Shown here piece after piece: positions 1 to 7,472 of a stretch of DNA of 9,741 nt. The notes under the pieces were generated by a model. The model worked only from the letters and a program-made list of their open reading frames with translations. It ran no database searches and had not been told where the DNA came from. This DNA comes from Alphaproteobacteria bacterium (lineage in GTDB: Bacteria > Pseudomonadota > Alphaproteobacteria > Caulobacterales > Caulobacteraceae), in NCBI GenBank assembly GCA_018895795.1, contig JAHINZ010000036.1, positions 1-9,741 of the forward strand, read 5' to 3'. Positions within the stretch are counted from its first letter, which is position 1, and every line of letters begins with the position of its first letter. A program made the translations under genes and the position numbers.

Positions 1-492
1 CCCAACCAGCCGCTGGCCTGGGTGCGCGCGCAGATGCTGGCCCATATCGACCCGTCCGACACCGGCCTGCGCCGGCTCTATGTCAGTCGGCGCGGCGACG
101 ACAAGCGGCTGATGATCAATGAGGCCGAGCTCGAGGCCGAGCTCGAGGCGCGCGGCTTTACCGTCGTCCGTCCCGAAACCCTGCCGGTGGCGCGGCAGAT
201 CGCCCTGTTCCGCGACGCCGACATCATCGTCGCCCCGACCGGCGCGGCCCTGGCCAACGCCCTGTTCTGCAAGCCCGACGCCAAGGTGTTCGAGATCCAG
301 CCCAGCAATTTCGTCGGCATCTGGGTGCGCGGCCTCTGCCACTTCGTCGGGGCCGACTGGCACGGCTTCTTCGCGCCCTCGCCGTTGAACGAGCGCGAGA
401 TCTATATCGGCGGGACGATCCGGCCGGGCACATCCTTCCAGTGGATGACGCCGCTACCGGCGTTCCTGGACTTTCTGGACACGCGGATCTGA
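1..492 (+). CDS. Glycosyltransferase family 61 protein (3' part, 5' end outside window)
   Basis: The reading frame is open from the first base and stops at TGA 490-492, so 163 C-terminal residues are visible and the true start lies upstream. The visible part looks like the C-terminal half of a GT61 (DUF563) glycosyltransferase: a strand RLYVSRR, then a short stretch with INE, an acidic Glu/Ala-rich helix, GFTVVRPETL, QIALFRDADIIVAPTGAALAN and a closing strand ending in FEI. In the family the loop usually reads HGAGL-N; here it is PTGAALAN, so the His is replaced. GT61 enzymes transfer sugars such as xylose or GlcNAc onto glycans and in bacteria often lie in polysaccharide loci; donor and acceptor cannot be read from this fragment. 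The GTG at 22 is probably internal, because the open frame continues upstream of it. The family call is fairly secure, the substrate unknown. Confidence 0.75.
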   Translation, partial: PNQPLAWVRAQMLAHIDPSDTGLRRLYVSRRGDDKRLMINEAELEAELEARGFTVVRPETLPVARQIALFRDADIIVAPTGAALANALFCKPDAKVFEIQPSNFVGIWVRGLCHFVGADWHGFFAPSPLNEREIYIGGTIRPGTSFQWMTPLPAFLDFLDTRI

Positions 493-495
493 AAC

Positions 496-533
496 AAAAA
501 AGGCCCCCGCGAACCGCGAGGGCCTTTGTTTTT
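496..533. terminator. Bidirectional intrinsic terminator between the GT61 gene and tkt
   Basis: Arms 499-510 and 516-527 form a 12-bp stem with one C/A mismatch (AAAGGCCC-C-CGC against GCG-A-GGGCCTTT) around loop GAACC. On the + strand the stem is followed by G and five T (529-533). On the - strand it is followed by six T, seen as six A at 496-501. It lies 3 bp after the glycosyltransferase stop and about 30 bp beyond the tkt stop, so it can end transcripts arriving from both sides. Confidence 0.85.
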
Positions 534-561
534 CAAGAGCAAGGCGCCGATTGCGCCGCCC

Positions 562-2523
562 CTATTGCGCCGCCTTGACCACGGCCTCGGCGGTGATGCC
601 GAATTCCTTGTAGAGCCGCTCGAACGGGGCGCTGGCGCCAAAGCCGGTCATGCCGACAAAGCCGCCGTCCTCGCCGATGAAGCGGTCCCAGCCCTGGCGG
701 ATGCCCGCCTCGACCGCGACGCGCTTGGCGGCCGAGCCGATGACGGCCTTGCGATAGTCGGCCGGCTGTTTCTCGAACAACTCCCAGCAGGGAACCGAGA
801 CCACGCGGGTCGGCTTGCCCTGGCCTTGCAGGATGTCGCGCGCGGCCACGGCCAGAGCCACTTCGGTGCCGGTGGCGAAAATCGTCACCGCCGCCGCACC
901 GCCCTCGGCGGCCAGCAGCTCATAGGCGCCCTTGGCCGACAGGTTCTCGGCGCCGGAGGTGCGCACGCCGGGGGTCTTCTGGCGCGACAGGGCCATCACC
1001 GACGGGGTGGCGGTCTGTTCCAGGGCGATCTTCCAGCACTCGGCGGCTTCCACCGCGTCGCAGGGACGGAAGACCAGCAGGTTGGGGATGGCGCGCAAGC
1101 TGGCGACCTGTTCCACCGGCTGGTGGGTGGGGCCGTCCTCGCCCAGGCCGATGGAGTCGTGGGTCATCACGTGGATGACCTTGGCCCCCATCAAGGCGCC
1201 CAGGCGGATGGCCGCGCGGCTATAGTCGGCGAAGGCCAGGAAGGTGCCCGAATAGGGGATGACGCCGCTGTGCAGGGCCATGCCGTTCATCGCCGCGGCC
1301 ATGCCGAACTCGCGCACGCCGTAGTGGACGTAACGGCCGGCATAGTCGGGGGTGTCGAAGGCCGTCATGCCCTTGACGAAGGTGTTGTTGGAGCCGGTCA
1401 GGTCGGCCGAGCCGCCGATCATTTCCGGGATCGACGGGATCAGATGATCCAGGGCCGCGCCGGAGTGGACGCGGGTGGCGTTGGCCGGCTTGGTCTCGGC
1501 CATCTTGGCGATGTGGGCGTCGACGGCCTCAAAGGCCTTGGCCGGCAGGGCGCCCGACATGGCGCGGGTGAACTCGGCCGAATGGGCCGAGGCCTTCAGC
1601 CCCGTTTCCCAGGCCTTGCGGACGCGGGCGCCGCGACGGCCGACGCTCTTCCAGGCCTTGGCGATGTCGTCAGGCACGGTGAACGGCGCGGCGTCCCAGC
1701 CCATGGCGACCCGTGCGGCGGCGATCTCGCTGTCGAACAGGGTGTAGCCGTGGCTGTGGGGGTCGCCTTCTTTCGGACCCGCGCCCTTGGAGATCAGCGT
1801 CTTGCACGCGATCATCGTCGGACGGTCCTGCTTGGTGGCCCAGCGCAGGGCGGCGGCGATCTTGCCGTGGTCGTGACCGTCGACCACCTTGACCGCCCAG
1901 CCGGCGGCCTTGAAGCGCGCGACCTGGTCGCCGGTCTCGGAGATGGTGGCGACGCCGTCGATCGTGGTGTTGTTGTCGTCGAACAGCACCGTCAGCTTGC
2001 TCAGCTTCAGGCGGCCGGCGATGCTGATGGCTTCATGGCTGACGCCTTCCATCAGGCAGCCGTCGCCGGCGATCACCCAGGTGCGGTGATCGACGAGGTC
2101 CTTGCCAAAGCGCGAGGCCATGTGCGCCTCGGCCATGGCCATGCCGACCGCCGTGGCCAGGCCCTGGCCCAGCGGGCCAGTGGTGGTCTCGACGCCGGGG
2201 GTGTGGTGCACTTCCGGGTGGCCGGGGGTCAGCGACCCCCACTGCCGGAAATTCTCGATCTCCTTCATCGTCATGGCCTTGAAGCCGGTCAGGTGAAGCA
2301 GGGAATAGATCAGCATCGAGCCGTGGCCGGCCGACAGCACGAAGCGGTCGCGATCGGCCCAGTCGGGCTTGGAGGCGTCGAACTTGAGGAACTTGCTCCA
2401 CAGCACGGTCGCCACATCGGCCATGCCCATCGGCATGCCTTGGTGTCCGGACTTGGCCTTGTGGACCGCATCCATGGAAAGGACGCGGATCGCGTCGGCC
2501 ATTTTGATGGGCGAAACGGGCAT
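562..2523 (-). CDS. tkt: Transketolase
   Basis: Thiamine-diphosphate enzyme that moves two-carbon ketol units between pentose-phosphate-pathway sugars in the cytoplasm (Xu5P + R5P to S7P + GAP; Xu5P + E4P to F6P + GAP). The 653-residue length is standard. Visible landmarks are H27 in SGHQG, H67 in SAGHGSM, the ThDP/metal motif starting GDG at 153-155 and ending at the Asn pair 184-185, and H256/H258 in the DPHSHG loop. The pyrimidine-binding domain has the catalytic Glu E405 in REFGM, then H455 and H467 in the segment THDSIGLGEDGPTHQP. A C-terminal domain follows residue ~520. I chose ATG 2521-2523 (MPVSPIKMAD) because it gives full family length. An ATG seven codons later (2500-2502) is possible, and neither has a strong Shine-Dalgarno. 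It is transcribed away from nadE and ends at the shared terminator 496-533. All key residues are present. Confidence 0.97.
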   Translation of the reverse strand: MPVSPIKMADAIRVLSMDAVHKAKSGHQGMPMGMADVATVLWSKFLKFDASKPDWADRDRFVLSAGHGSMLIYSLLHLTGFKAMTMKEIENFRQWGSLTPGHPEVHHTPGVETTTGPLGQGLATAVGMAMAEAHMASRFGKDLVDHRTWVIAGDGCLMEGVSHEAISIAGRLKLSKLTVLFDDNNTTIDGVATISETGDQVARFKAAGWAVKVVDGHDHGKIAAALRWATKQDRPTMIACKTLISKGAGPKEGDPHSHGYTLFDSEIAAARVAMGWDAAPFTVPDDIAKAWKSVGRRGARVRKAWETGLKASAHSAEFTRAMSGALPAKAFEAVDAHIAKMAETKPANATRVHSGAALDHLIPSIPEMIGGSADLTGSNNTFVKGMTAFDTPDYAGRYVHYGVREFGMAAAMNGMALHSGVIPYSGTFLAFADYSRAAIRLGALMGAKVIHVMTHDSIGLGEDGPTHQPVEQVASLRAIPNLLVFRPCDAVEAAECWKIALEQTATPSVMALSRQKTPGVRTSGAENLSAKGAYELLAAEGGAAAVTIFATGTEVALAVAARDILQGQGKPTRVVSVPCWELFEKQPADYRKAVIGSAAKRVAVEAGIRQGWDRFIGEDGGFVGMTGFGASAPFERLYKEFGITAEAVVKAAQ

Positions 2524-2582
2524 GGGCGTTCGTCTTTGTTCGTTATGTTTTGCAGGGCTGCGCGAGGCGCGAGGTCGCACGA

Positions 2583-2598
2583 TGACCCCCGTGGGTCA
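2583..2598. promoter_or_regulatory. 16-bp palindrome TGACCC-N4-GGGTCA, candidate operator
   Basis: Perfect 6-bp inverted repeat (2583-2588 and 2593-2598) with spacer CCGT. The right half-site is the start of the first tandem 14-bp repeat, so the GGGTCA half-site occurs three times in direct orientation plus once inverted. It lies about 60 bp before the tkt start. It could be a dimer binding site; no regulator can be named from the sequence. Confidence 0.35.
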
Positions 2599-2634
2599 AG
2601 GCTTGGGGGTCAAGACTTGGGGGTCAAGGGTTGC
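2593..2634. repeat. Three tandem 14-bp repeats (GGGTCAAGNNTTGS) upstream of tkt
   Basis: Three head-to-tail copies with a period of exactly 14 bp: GGGTCAAGGCTTGG (2593-2606), GGGTCAAGACTTGG (2607-2620) and GGGTCAAGGGTTGC (2621-2634). Read on the tkt strand, each copy carries CTTGACCC, whose TTGACC resembles a sigma-70 -35 hexamer. The block is 70-110 bp upstream of the tkt start. No good -10 box lies 16-18 bp downstream of any copy. The array could be iterated binding sites or simple slippage duplication; its function is not shown. Confidence 0.7.
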
Positions 2635-2660
2635 GGCGCTATGCAATATCCTCCGGACGC

Positions 2661-2668
2661 GTTATAGC
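2661..2668 (-). promoter_or_regulatory. Candidate tkt promoter -10 box (GCTATAAC on - strand)
   Basis: The complement of 2661-2668 reads GCTATAAC, a full match to the Caulobacter housekeeping -10 consensus GCTANAWC. No TTGACG-like -35 is found 10-14 bp upstream on this strand; instead the palindrome 2680-2700 occupies that place. If used, transcription would begin near 2654 and give tkt a leader of about 130 nt containing the 14-bp repeats. Supported by consensus match only. Confidence 0.4.
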
Positions 2669-2675
2669 TTGACGC
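2669..2675 (+). promoter_or_regulatory. Candidate nadE promoter -35 box (TTGACGC)
   Basis: TTGACGC matches the Caulobacter -35 consensus TTGACGS exactly and directly abuts the opposite-strand box GCTATAAC at 2661-2668. I found no good -10 match 10-14 bp downstream; the palindrome 2680-2700 covers the spacer and -10 zone. The start codon follows 44 bp after the box. Confidence 0.4.
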
Positions 2676-2679
2676 AGAC

Positions 2680-2700
2680 TTATGCTCATTTTCAGCATAA
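2680..2700. promoter_or_regulatory. Palindrome TTATGCT-N7-AGCATAA, candidate operator for nadE and/or tkt
   Basis: A 21-bp inverted repeat with perfect 7-bp arms (2680-2686 and 2694-2700) and one further matching base pair inside the 7-nt centre (CATTTTC). It is AT-rich compared with its surroundings and lies 18 bp before the nadE start codon, between the -35-like box 2669-2675 and the Shine-Dalgarno. A protein bound here would cover the nadE -10 region and also sit near -36 of the candidate tkt promoter. There is no T-tract after it, so it is not a terminator. The regulator is unknown; a NAD-metabolism repressor would be a natural hypothesis. Confidence 0.55.
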
Positions 2701-2718
2701 CCTCGAAAGGTCGATCGG

Positions 2719-4755
<2,037 letters not shown>

Positions 4756-4760
4756 GCGCT

Positions 4761-5936
4761 CTACAGCTCGGCGGTCTGCGCCGTGACCACCCGGTCCAGC
4801 TCGGCGATGGCGCAGACGATGTGGTAGAACGAGCTGGCCGGCGCGGCTTCCTCGACGAACGACCCGTCGGGCTTCAGCTTGTCGCGCCACAGGCCCGGCA
4901 CGGGGGTGCGGAGATACTGCAGCAGCCCCTCGGCCCCCTCGACCGCCACGCCCCACCATCGGGGATCGCCGGTGATCTCGGCCGCCAGCGCCCCGGCCTT
5001 GATCCGTTCGGTCTGCGGCCACAGGCGGGCCCCGGCGTCGTGGGCGTTCATGTCGTCGAGCAGGGCGTTGATCGCCACGCCGCGCTCGGCGTCGCAGCCC
5101 GCCGTCTCGGCCAGGTCGATCATCCGCAGGGCGGCGGCCATGGCGTCGGGTCGCGCCGCCAGCTGGCCCCAGCGCAGCAGCAGCCAGCCCCATTCGTACT
5201 GGTGGCCCGGCTCCCAGATGCGACCCGCCACGCCCGGCGCGGGGGTCCAGTCGGCGGCGAAGAACTCGCGCAGGGCGCCGGTCTTGGGATCGATGAACCG
5301 GGTCAGGGCCAACTGGGCGATCTCGTCGGCCAGGGCCCGCCAGACCGGATCGGGATCGATCTGGTTCCAGGCCAGACAGGCCTCGAACAGGTGCATGTGC
5401 GGATTGGAGTGCAGGGGCGGATCGGTCGGGGTCGACTCGTTGAAGCCGCCCAGCGGGGTCTTCAGGGTCGCCAGCAGCGTGTCGCGCACCGCGACGGCGA
5501 CGGCGCGCAATTCATTCACGCCGGTCACCGCGCAGGCATTGGCCAGGGCGAACAGGGCGAAGGCCTGATCATAGAGGGCCGCCGTGTCGTCCAGACAGAC
5601 CCCGCCCGGCCCGACCAGGGCGCGGAACAGGCCGTCGGGCCGGCGATAGACGTCCAGATAATAGGACAGGCCATGGTCCACGGCCTGCCGCCACGGCCCG
5701 TTCCAGCCCAGGTCGCGGGCGGCGGCGAAGGCGTAGATCTGGCGCGGCAGCACCCGGCCGCGGCGCGGCGAGTCCTGGGCCTGGCCCGACTGGTCGAGGG
5801 TTTCGAAGAAGCCGCCGGCCCCGGCGCCCGTCCGGTGATCGGCCCCGACCGTCCACCACAGCGGATAGGCCGTCCCCAGCGCCCAGCCCTTCAGCAGGTC
5901 GCGAAGTCGAGCGGCGTCGGCGAGGGCGTCGGTCAT
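4761..5936 (-). CDS. N-acylglucosamine 2-epimerase (AGE) family sugar isomerase/epimerase
   Basis: A 391-residue (alpha/alpha)6-barrel protein of the AGE superfamily, whose members interconvert GlcNAc/ManNAc, mannose/fructose or cellobiose, or act on related aldoses. Conserved family positions are visible: R65 in LPRQIYAF, the segment NPHMHLFEA (N178, H180, H182, E185), H245 in EPGHQYEWGWLL, RLWPQTERIKAG at 304-315, and H372 in SSFYHI. H245 and H372 correspond to the two catalytic histidines of the family. ATG 5934-5936 is preceded by GGAGAG (complement of 5943-5948), 7 bp away. It diverges from the phosphatase gene over about 100 bp and converges with nadE. The pattern resembles mannose or mannose-6-phosphate isomerase-like proteobacterial members, but the substrate cannot be assigned from sequence alone. 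Confidence 0.88.
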   Translation of the reverse strand: MTDALADAARLRDLLKGWALGTAYPLWWTVGADHRTGAGAGGFFETLDQSGQAQDSPRRGRVLPRQIYAFAAARDLGWNGPWRQAVDHGLSYYLDVYRRPDGLFRALVGPGGVCLDDTAALYDQAFALFALANACAVTGVNELRAVAVAVRDTLLATLKTPLGGFNESTPTDPPLHSNPHMHLFEACLAWNQIDPDPVWRALADEIAQLALTRFIDPKTGALREFFAADWTPAPGVAGRIWEPGHQYEWGWLLLRWGQLAARPDAMAAALRMIDLAETAGCDAERGVAINALLDDMNAHDAGARLWPQTERIKAGALAAEITGDPRWWGVAVEGAEGLLQYLRTPVPGLWRDKLKPDGSFVEEAAPASSFYHIVCAIAELDRVVTAQTAEL

Positions 5937-5960
5937 CGGGAACTCTCCAGGTGCGGCTGT

Positions 5961-5990
5961 TTTCTAAGCGCGTTCGACGGCCCTCGCCAA
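5961..5990 (-). promoter_or_regulatory. Candidate promoter of the AGE-family gene
   Basis: On the - strand TTGGCG (complement of 5985-5990) is followed after 18 bp by TAGAAA (complement of 5961-5966). The expected start point near 5954 leaves a short leader that still contains the GGAGAG ribosome site. Consensus resemblance only. Confidence 0.3.
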
Positions 5991-5999
5991 GTCGCCGGC

Positions 6000-6028
6000 T
6001 TGTTGTGACGGGCGCGACAGGCGATAAA
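6000..6028 (+). promoter_or_regulatory. Candidate promoter of the HAD phosphatase gene
   Basis: GTGACGG (6005-6011) resembles the -35 consensus TTGACGS at 6 of 7 positions, and GCGATAAA (6021-6028) resembles the -10 consensus GCTANAWC. The 9-bp gap is one short of the usual 10-14; TTGTTG at 6000-6005 with a 17-bp spacer to GATAAA is an alternative pairing. The start point would fall near 6035-6038, so the mRNA could be nearly leaderless, which fits the lack of a Shine-Dalgarno. Confidence 0.3.
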
Positions 6029-6037
6029 GTGCGCCAG

Positions 6038-6571
6038 ATGGACACCCTTTCCCCCCTCCGCGCCGTCTTCTTCGACCGGGACGGCGTGCTGAATATCGAC
6101 CATGGCTATGTGGCCGACCCGAACCGGCTGGACTGGATCGACGGGGCCCGCGAAGCCGTGGCGGCCCTGACCCGAGCCGGGCTGATGGTGATGGTGGTCA
6201 CCAACCAGTCGGGCATCGGCCGCGGCTATTTTACAGAAGACGCCATGCACGCCTTCCACGCGGCGATGCAGGCCCAGCTTGAGCCGCTGGGCGGACGGAT
6301 CGACGCCTTCTATTTCGCCCCGCACCATGAAGACGCGGTCGAGGCCTATCGCGTCATCGACCATCCCGATCGCAAGCCCAATCCCGGCATGCTGTTGCGC
6401 GGCCTGGCCGACAATGGCCTGACCGCCGCCGAAGCGGTGATCATCGGCGACCGGTCCAGCGACGTCGAAGCCGGCCGCCGGGCGGGCATGCCCGGCTATC
6501 TGTTCCGCGGCGGCGACCTGCACGCCTTCGTGCGCTCGACGCTGGGCGAGCGGGTTCCCGGCCTGGCATAG
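6038..6571 (+). CDS. HAD-IIIA family phosphatase, GmhB-like (heptose-bisphosphate phosphatase family)
   Basis: A 177-residue haloacid-dehalogenase-type phosphatase of the GmhB/HisB-N group, close in length to GmhB (~180-190). Motif I is DRDG with nucleophile D13 and acid/base D15; motif II is TNQSG (55-59), followed by GRGYFTE; motif III is K113 in RKPNPGMLL; motif IV is GDRSSD (137-142). GmhB removes the 7-phosphate from D-glycero-D-manno-heptose 1,7-bisphosphate in ADP-heptose synthesis for LPS. The usual zinc loop C-x-H-x12-C-x-C is present in length but reads A94, H96, H109, D111, so three Cys ligands are lost. Substrate is therefore uncertain and I give no symbol. I chose ATG 6038-6040 because the product then begins just before the DRDG strand; the in-frame extension back to GTG 5951 is Arg-rich and unlike the family. 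Transaldolase follows 110 bp later. Confidence 0.85.
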   Translation: MDTLSPLRAVFFDRDGVLNIDHGYVADPNRLDWIDGAREAVAALTRAGLMVMVVTNQSGIGRGYFTEDAMHAFHAAMQAQLEPLGGRIDAFYFAPHHEDAVEAYRVIDHPDRKPNPGMLLRGLADNGLTAAEAVIIGDRSSDVEAGRRAGMPGYLFRGGDLHAFVRSTLGERVPGLA

Positions 6572-6615
6572 ACCCCGTATCGTCAGGCCTCGCGCCGGGC
6601 GACCGCCAGCTTGTT

Positions 6616-6643
6616 CTGGCGCCGGGCCGCCCACCGCGATAAA
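6616..6643 (+). promoter_or_regulatory. Candidate promoter of the transaldolase gene
   Basis: CTGGCGC (6616-6622; 5 of 7 to TTGACGS) is followed after 13 bp by GCGATAAA (6636-6643; resembles GCTANAWC). The octamer GCGATAAA is identical to that before the phosphatase gene. A start near 6650 would give a leader of about 30 nt. Confidence 0.3.
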
Positions 6644-6681
6644 CCGGCCCAAACCCCCATAAAATTCAGCGCAAGAGTCCC

Positions 6682-7335
6682 ATGCAGATCTTCCTCGACA
6701 GCACCGACACCAAGGTCATCGCCGATCTGGCCTCCACCGGCCTGGTCGACGGCGTGACCACCAACCCGACCCTGATCGCCAAGTCGGGCCGTCCGATGCT
6801 GGAGGTGATCGCCGAGATCTGCGACCTGGTGCCCGGTCCGATCAGCGCCGAGGTCGCCGCCACCACCGCCGACGCGATGATCGCCGAGGGCACGAAACTG
6901 GCCGGCATCGCGCCCAACGTGGTCGTCAAGATCCCGCTGACCCGCGACGGCCTGATCGCCTGCGCCGCCTTCGCCAATGAAGGCATCTCGACCAATGTCA
7001 CCCTGTGCTTCTCGGCCGCCCAGGCCCTGCTGGCCGCCAAGGCCGGCGCGACCTTCGTCTCGCCGTTCATCGGCCGGTTGGATGATTATGGCTTCGACGG
7101 CATGGACCTGATCCGCGACATCCGGGTCATCTATGACAATTACGGCTACGAGACCGAGATCCTGGCCGCCTCGGTGCGCCATGTCGCCCACGTCAAGGAC
7201 GCCGCCATCGTCGGCGCCGACGTCGTCACCATCCCGCCGGCGGTGTTTTCCGACCTGTTCAAGCATCCGTTGACGGACAAGGGCTTGGAGCAGTTCATGA
7301 AGGACTGGGCGGCGACCGGTCAGTCGATCCTGTAA
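6682..7335 (+). CDS. tal: Transaldolase, short (fructose-6-phosphate aldolase-like) subfamily
   Basis: A 217-residue (beta/alpha)8-barrel class I aldolase of the small transaldolase/FSA group (B. subtilis-type Tal is ~212 aa, E. coli FsaA 220 aa). The Schiff-base lysine is K83 in VVVKIPLT. Other family positions are D6 (FLDST), N28 (TTNPT), T104-N105 in GISTNVTL, and SPFIGRLDD at 127-135. E57 (SAEVAATT) and F129 (SPFIGR) occupy the places where FsaA has Gln59 and Tyr131; transaldolases have Glu and Phe there, so this is more likely a true transaldolase moving dihydroxyacetone between S7P and GAP than a fructose-6-P aldolase. It would complete the non-oxidative pentose-phosphate pathway with the tkt in this window. 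The ATG follows AAGAG (6673-6677) by 4 bp, a short spacing. Confidence 0.92.
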   Translation: MQIFLDSTDTKVIADLASTGLVDGVTTNPTLIAKSGRPMLEVIAEICDLVPGPISAEVAATTADAMIAEGTKLAGIAPNVVVKIPLTRDGLIACAAFANEGISTNVTLCFSAAQALLAAKAGATFVSPFIGRLDDYGFDGMDLIRDIRVIYDNYGYETEILAASVRHVAHVKDAAIVGADVVTIPPAVFSDLFKHPLTDKGLEQFMKDWAATGQSIL

Positions 7336-7344
7336 GGAATTCAA

Positions 7345-7377
7345 GCGCCTGGGTGGCGCGAATCGTCGCCCGGGCGC
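7345..7377 (+). terminator. Long GC-rich hairpin after transaldolase, possible terminator
   Basis: Arms 7345-7358 and 7364-7377 pair over 14 bp in RNA with no mismatch (three G-U pairs) around loop CGAAU, starting 10 bp after the transaldolase stop. No T-tract follows (CTCTGATG), so it is not a classical intrinsic terminator; it may aid termination or protect the 3' end. Because of the G-U pairs the hairpin is stronger in + strand RNA, which fits a role on the transaldolase transcript. Confidence 0.5.
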
Positions 7378-7398
7378 CTCTGATGTGATCAAAGTTCA

Positions 7399-7432
7399 TT
7401 TCGCAAGCGCGAAGGTGTTTCGCAAACGCGAA
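7399..7432. promoter_or_regulatory. Twin copies of TTTCGCAARCGCGAA, candidate operator pair
   Basis: Two 15-bp copies, 7399-7413 and 7418-7432, differ at one base (G/A) and have a 19-bp period. Each is itself palindromic, TTCGC-N4-GCGAA. The second ends 40 bp before the start of the 77-codon gene, a position suited to promoter control. No clear -10/-35 pair is visible around them, and the regulator is unknown. Confidence 0.5.
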
Positions 7433-7472
7433 CTCGGGCGTTAGGGTGGTTTCCGCCACAGGGGAGACCGCC

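Noticed and set aside
550..574. Perfect 11-bp direct repeat ATTGCGCCGCC around the tkt stop codon (14-bp period)
   Set aside because: Short, GC-rich and without context suggesting a function; probably chance or a small duplication.
2598..2646. A 16-codon leader frame on the - strand upstream of tkt, starting TTG after GGAGG
   Set aside because: Spacing from GGAGG to TTG is only 3 bp, the start codon is rare, and the peptide mostly reads the tandem repeats; too weak to call.
526..2667. A 713-codon open frame on the + strand opposite tkt
   Set aside because: It is the antisense shadow of a clear transketolase gene. The product is His/Gly/Gln/Asp-rich with no family resemblance, as expected in GC-rich DNA.
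5939..5961. GGAAC ... GTT resembling an EcfG (general stress sigma factor) promoter
   Set aside because: The spacing is short by about two bases, the CGTT part is incomplete, and the -35 part overlaps the ribosome site region of the opposite gene.
4821..6008. A 395-codon open frame on the + strand opposite the AGE-family gene
   Set aside because: Shadow of a gene with clear catalytic motifs; Gly/Gln/Arg-rich composition and no domain.
6592..6627. Repeated GCGCCGGGC and a 6-bp stem (CGCCAG/CTGGCG) between phosphatase and transaldolase
   Set aside because: No T-tract, short arms and GC-rich background; not convincing as terminator or riboswitch.
7381..7391. TGAT-GTG-ATCA palindrome resembling an FNR/FixK box
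   Set aside because: The consensus TTGAT-N4-ATCAA needs a 4-bp spacer; here it is 3 bp and the first T is missing.
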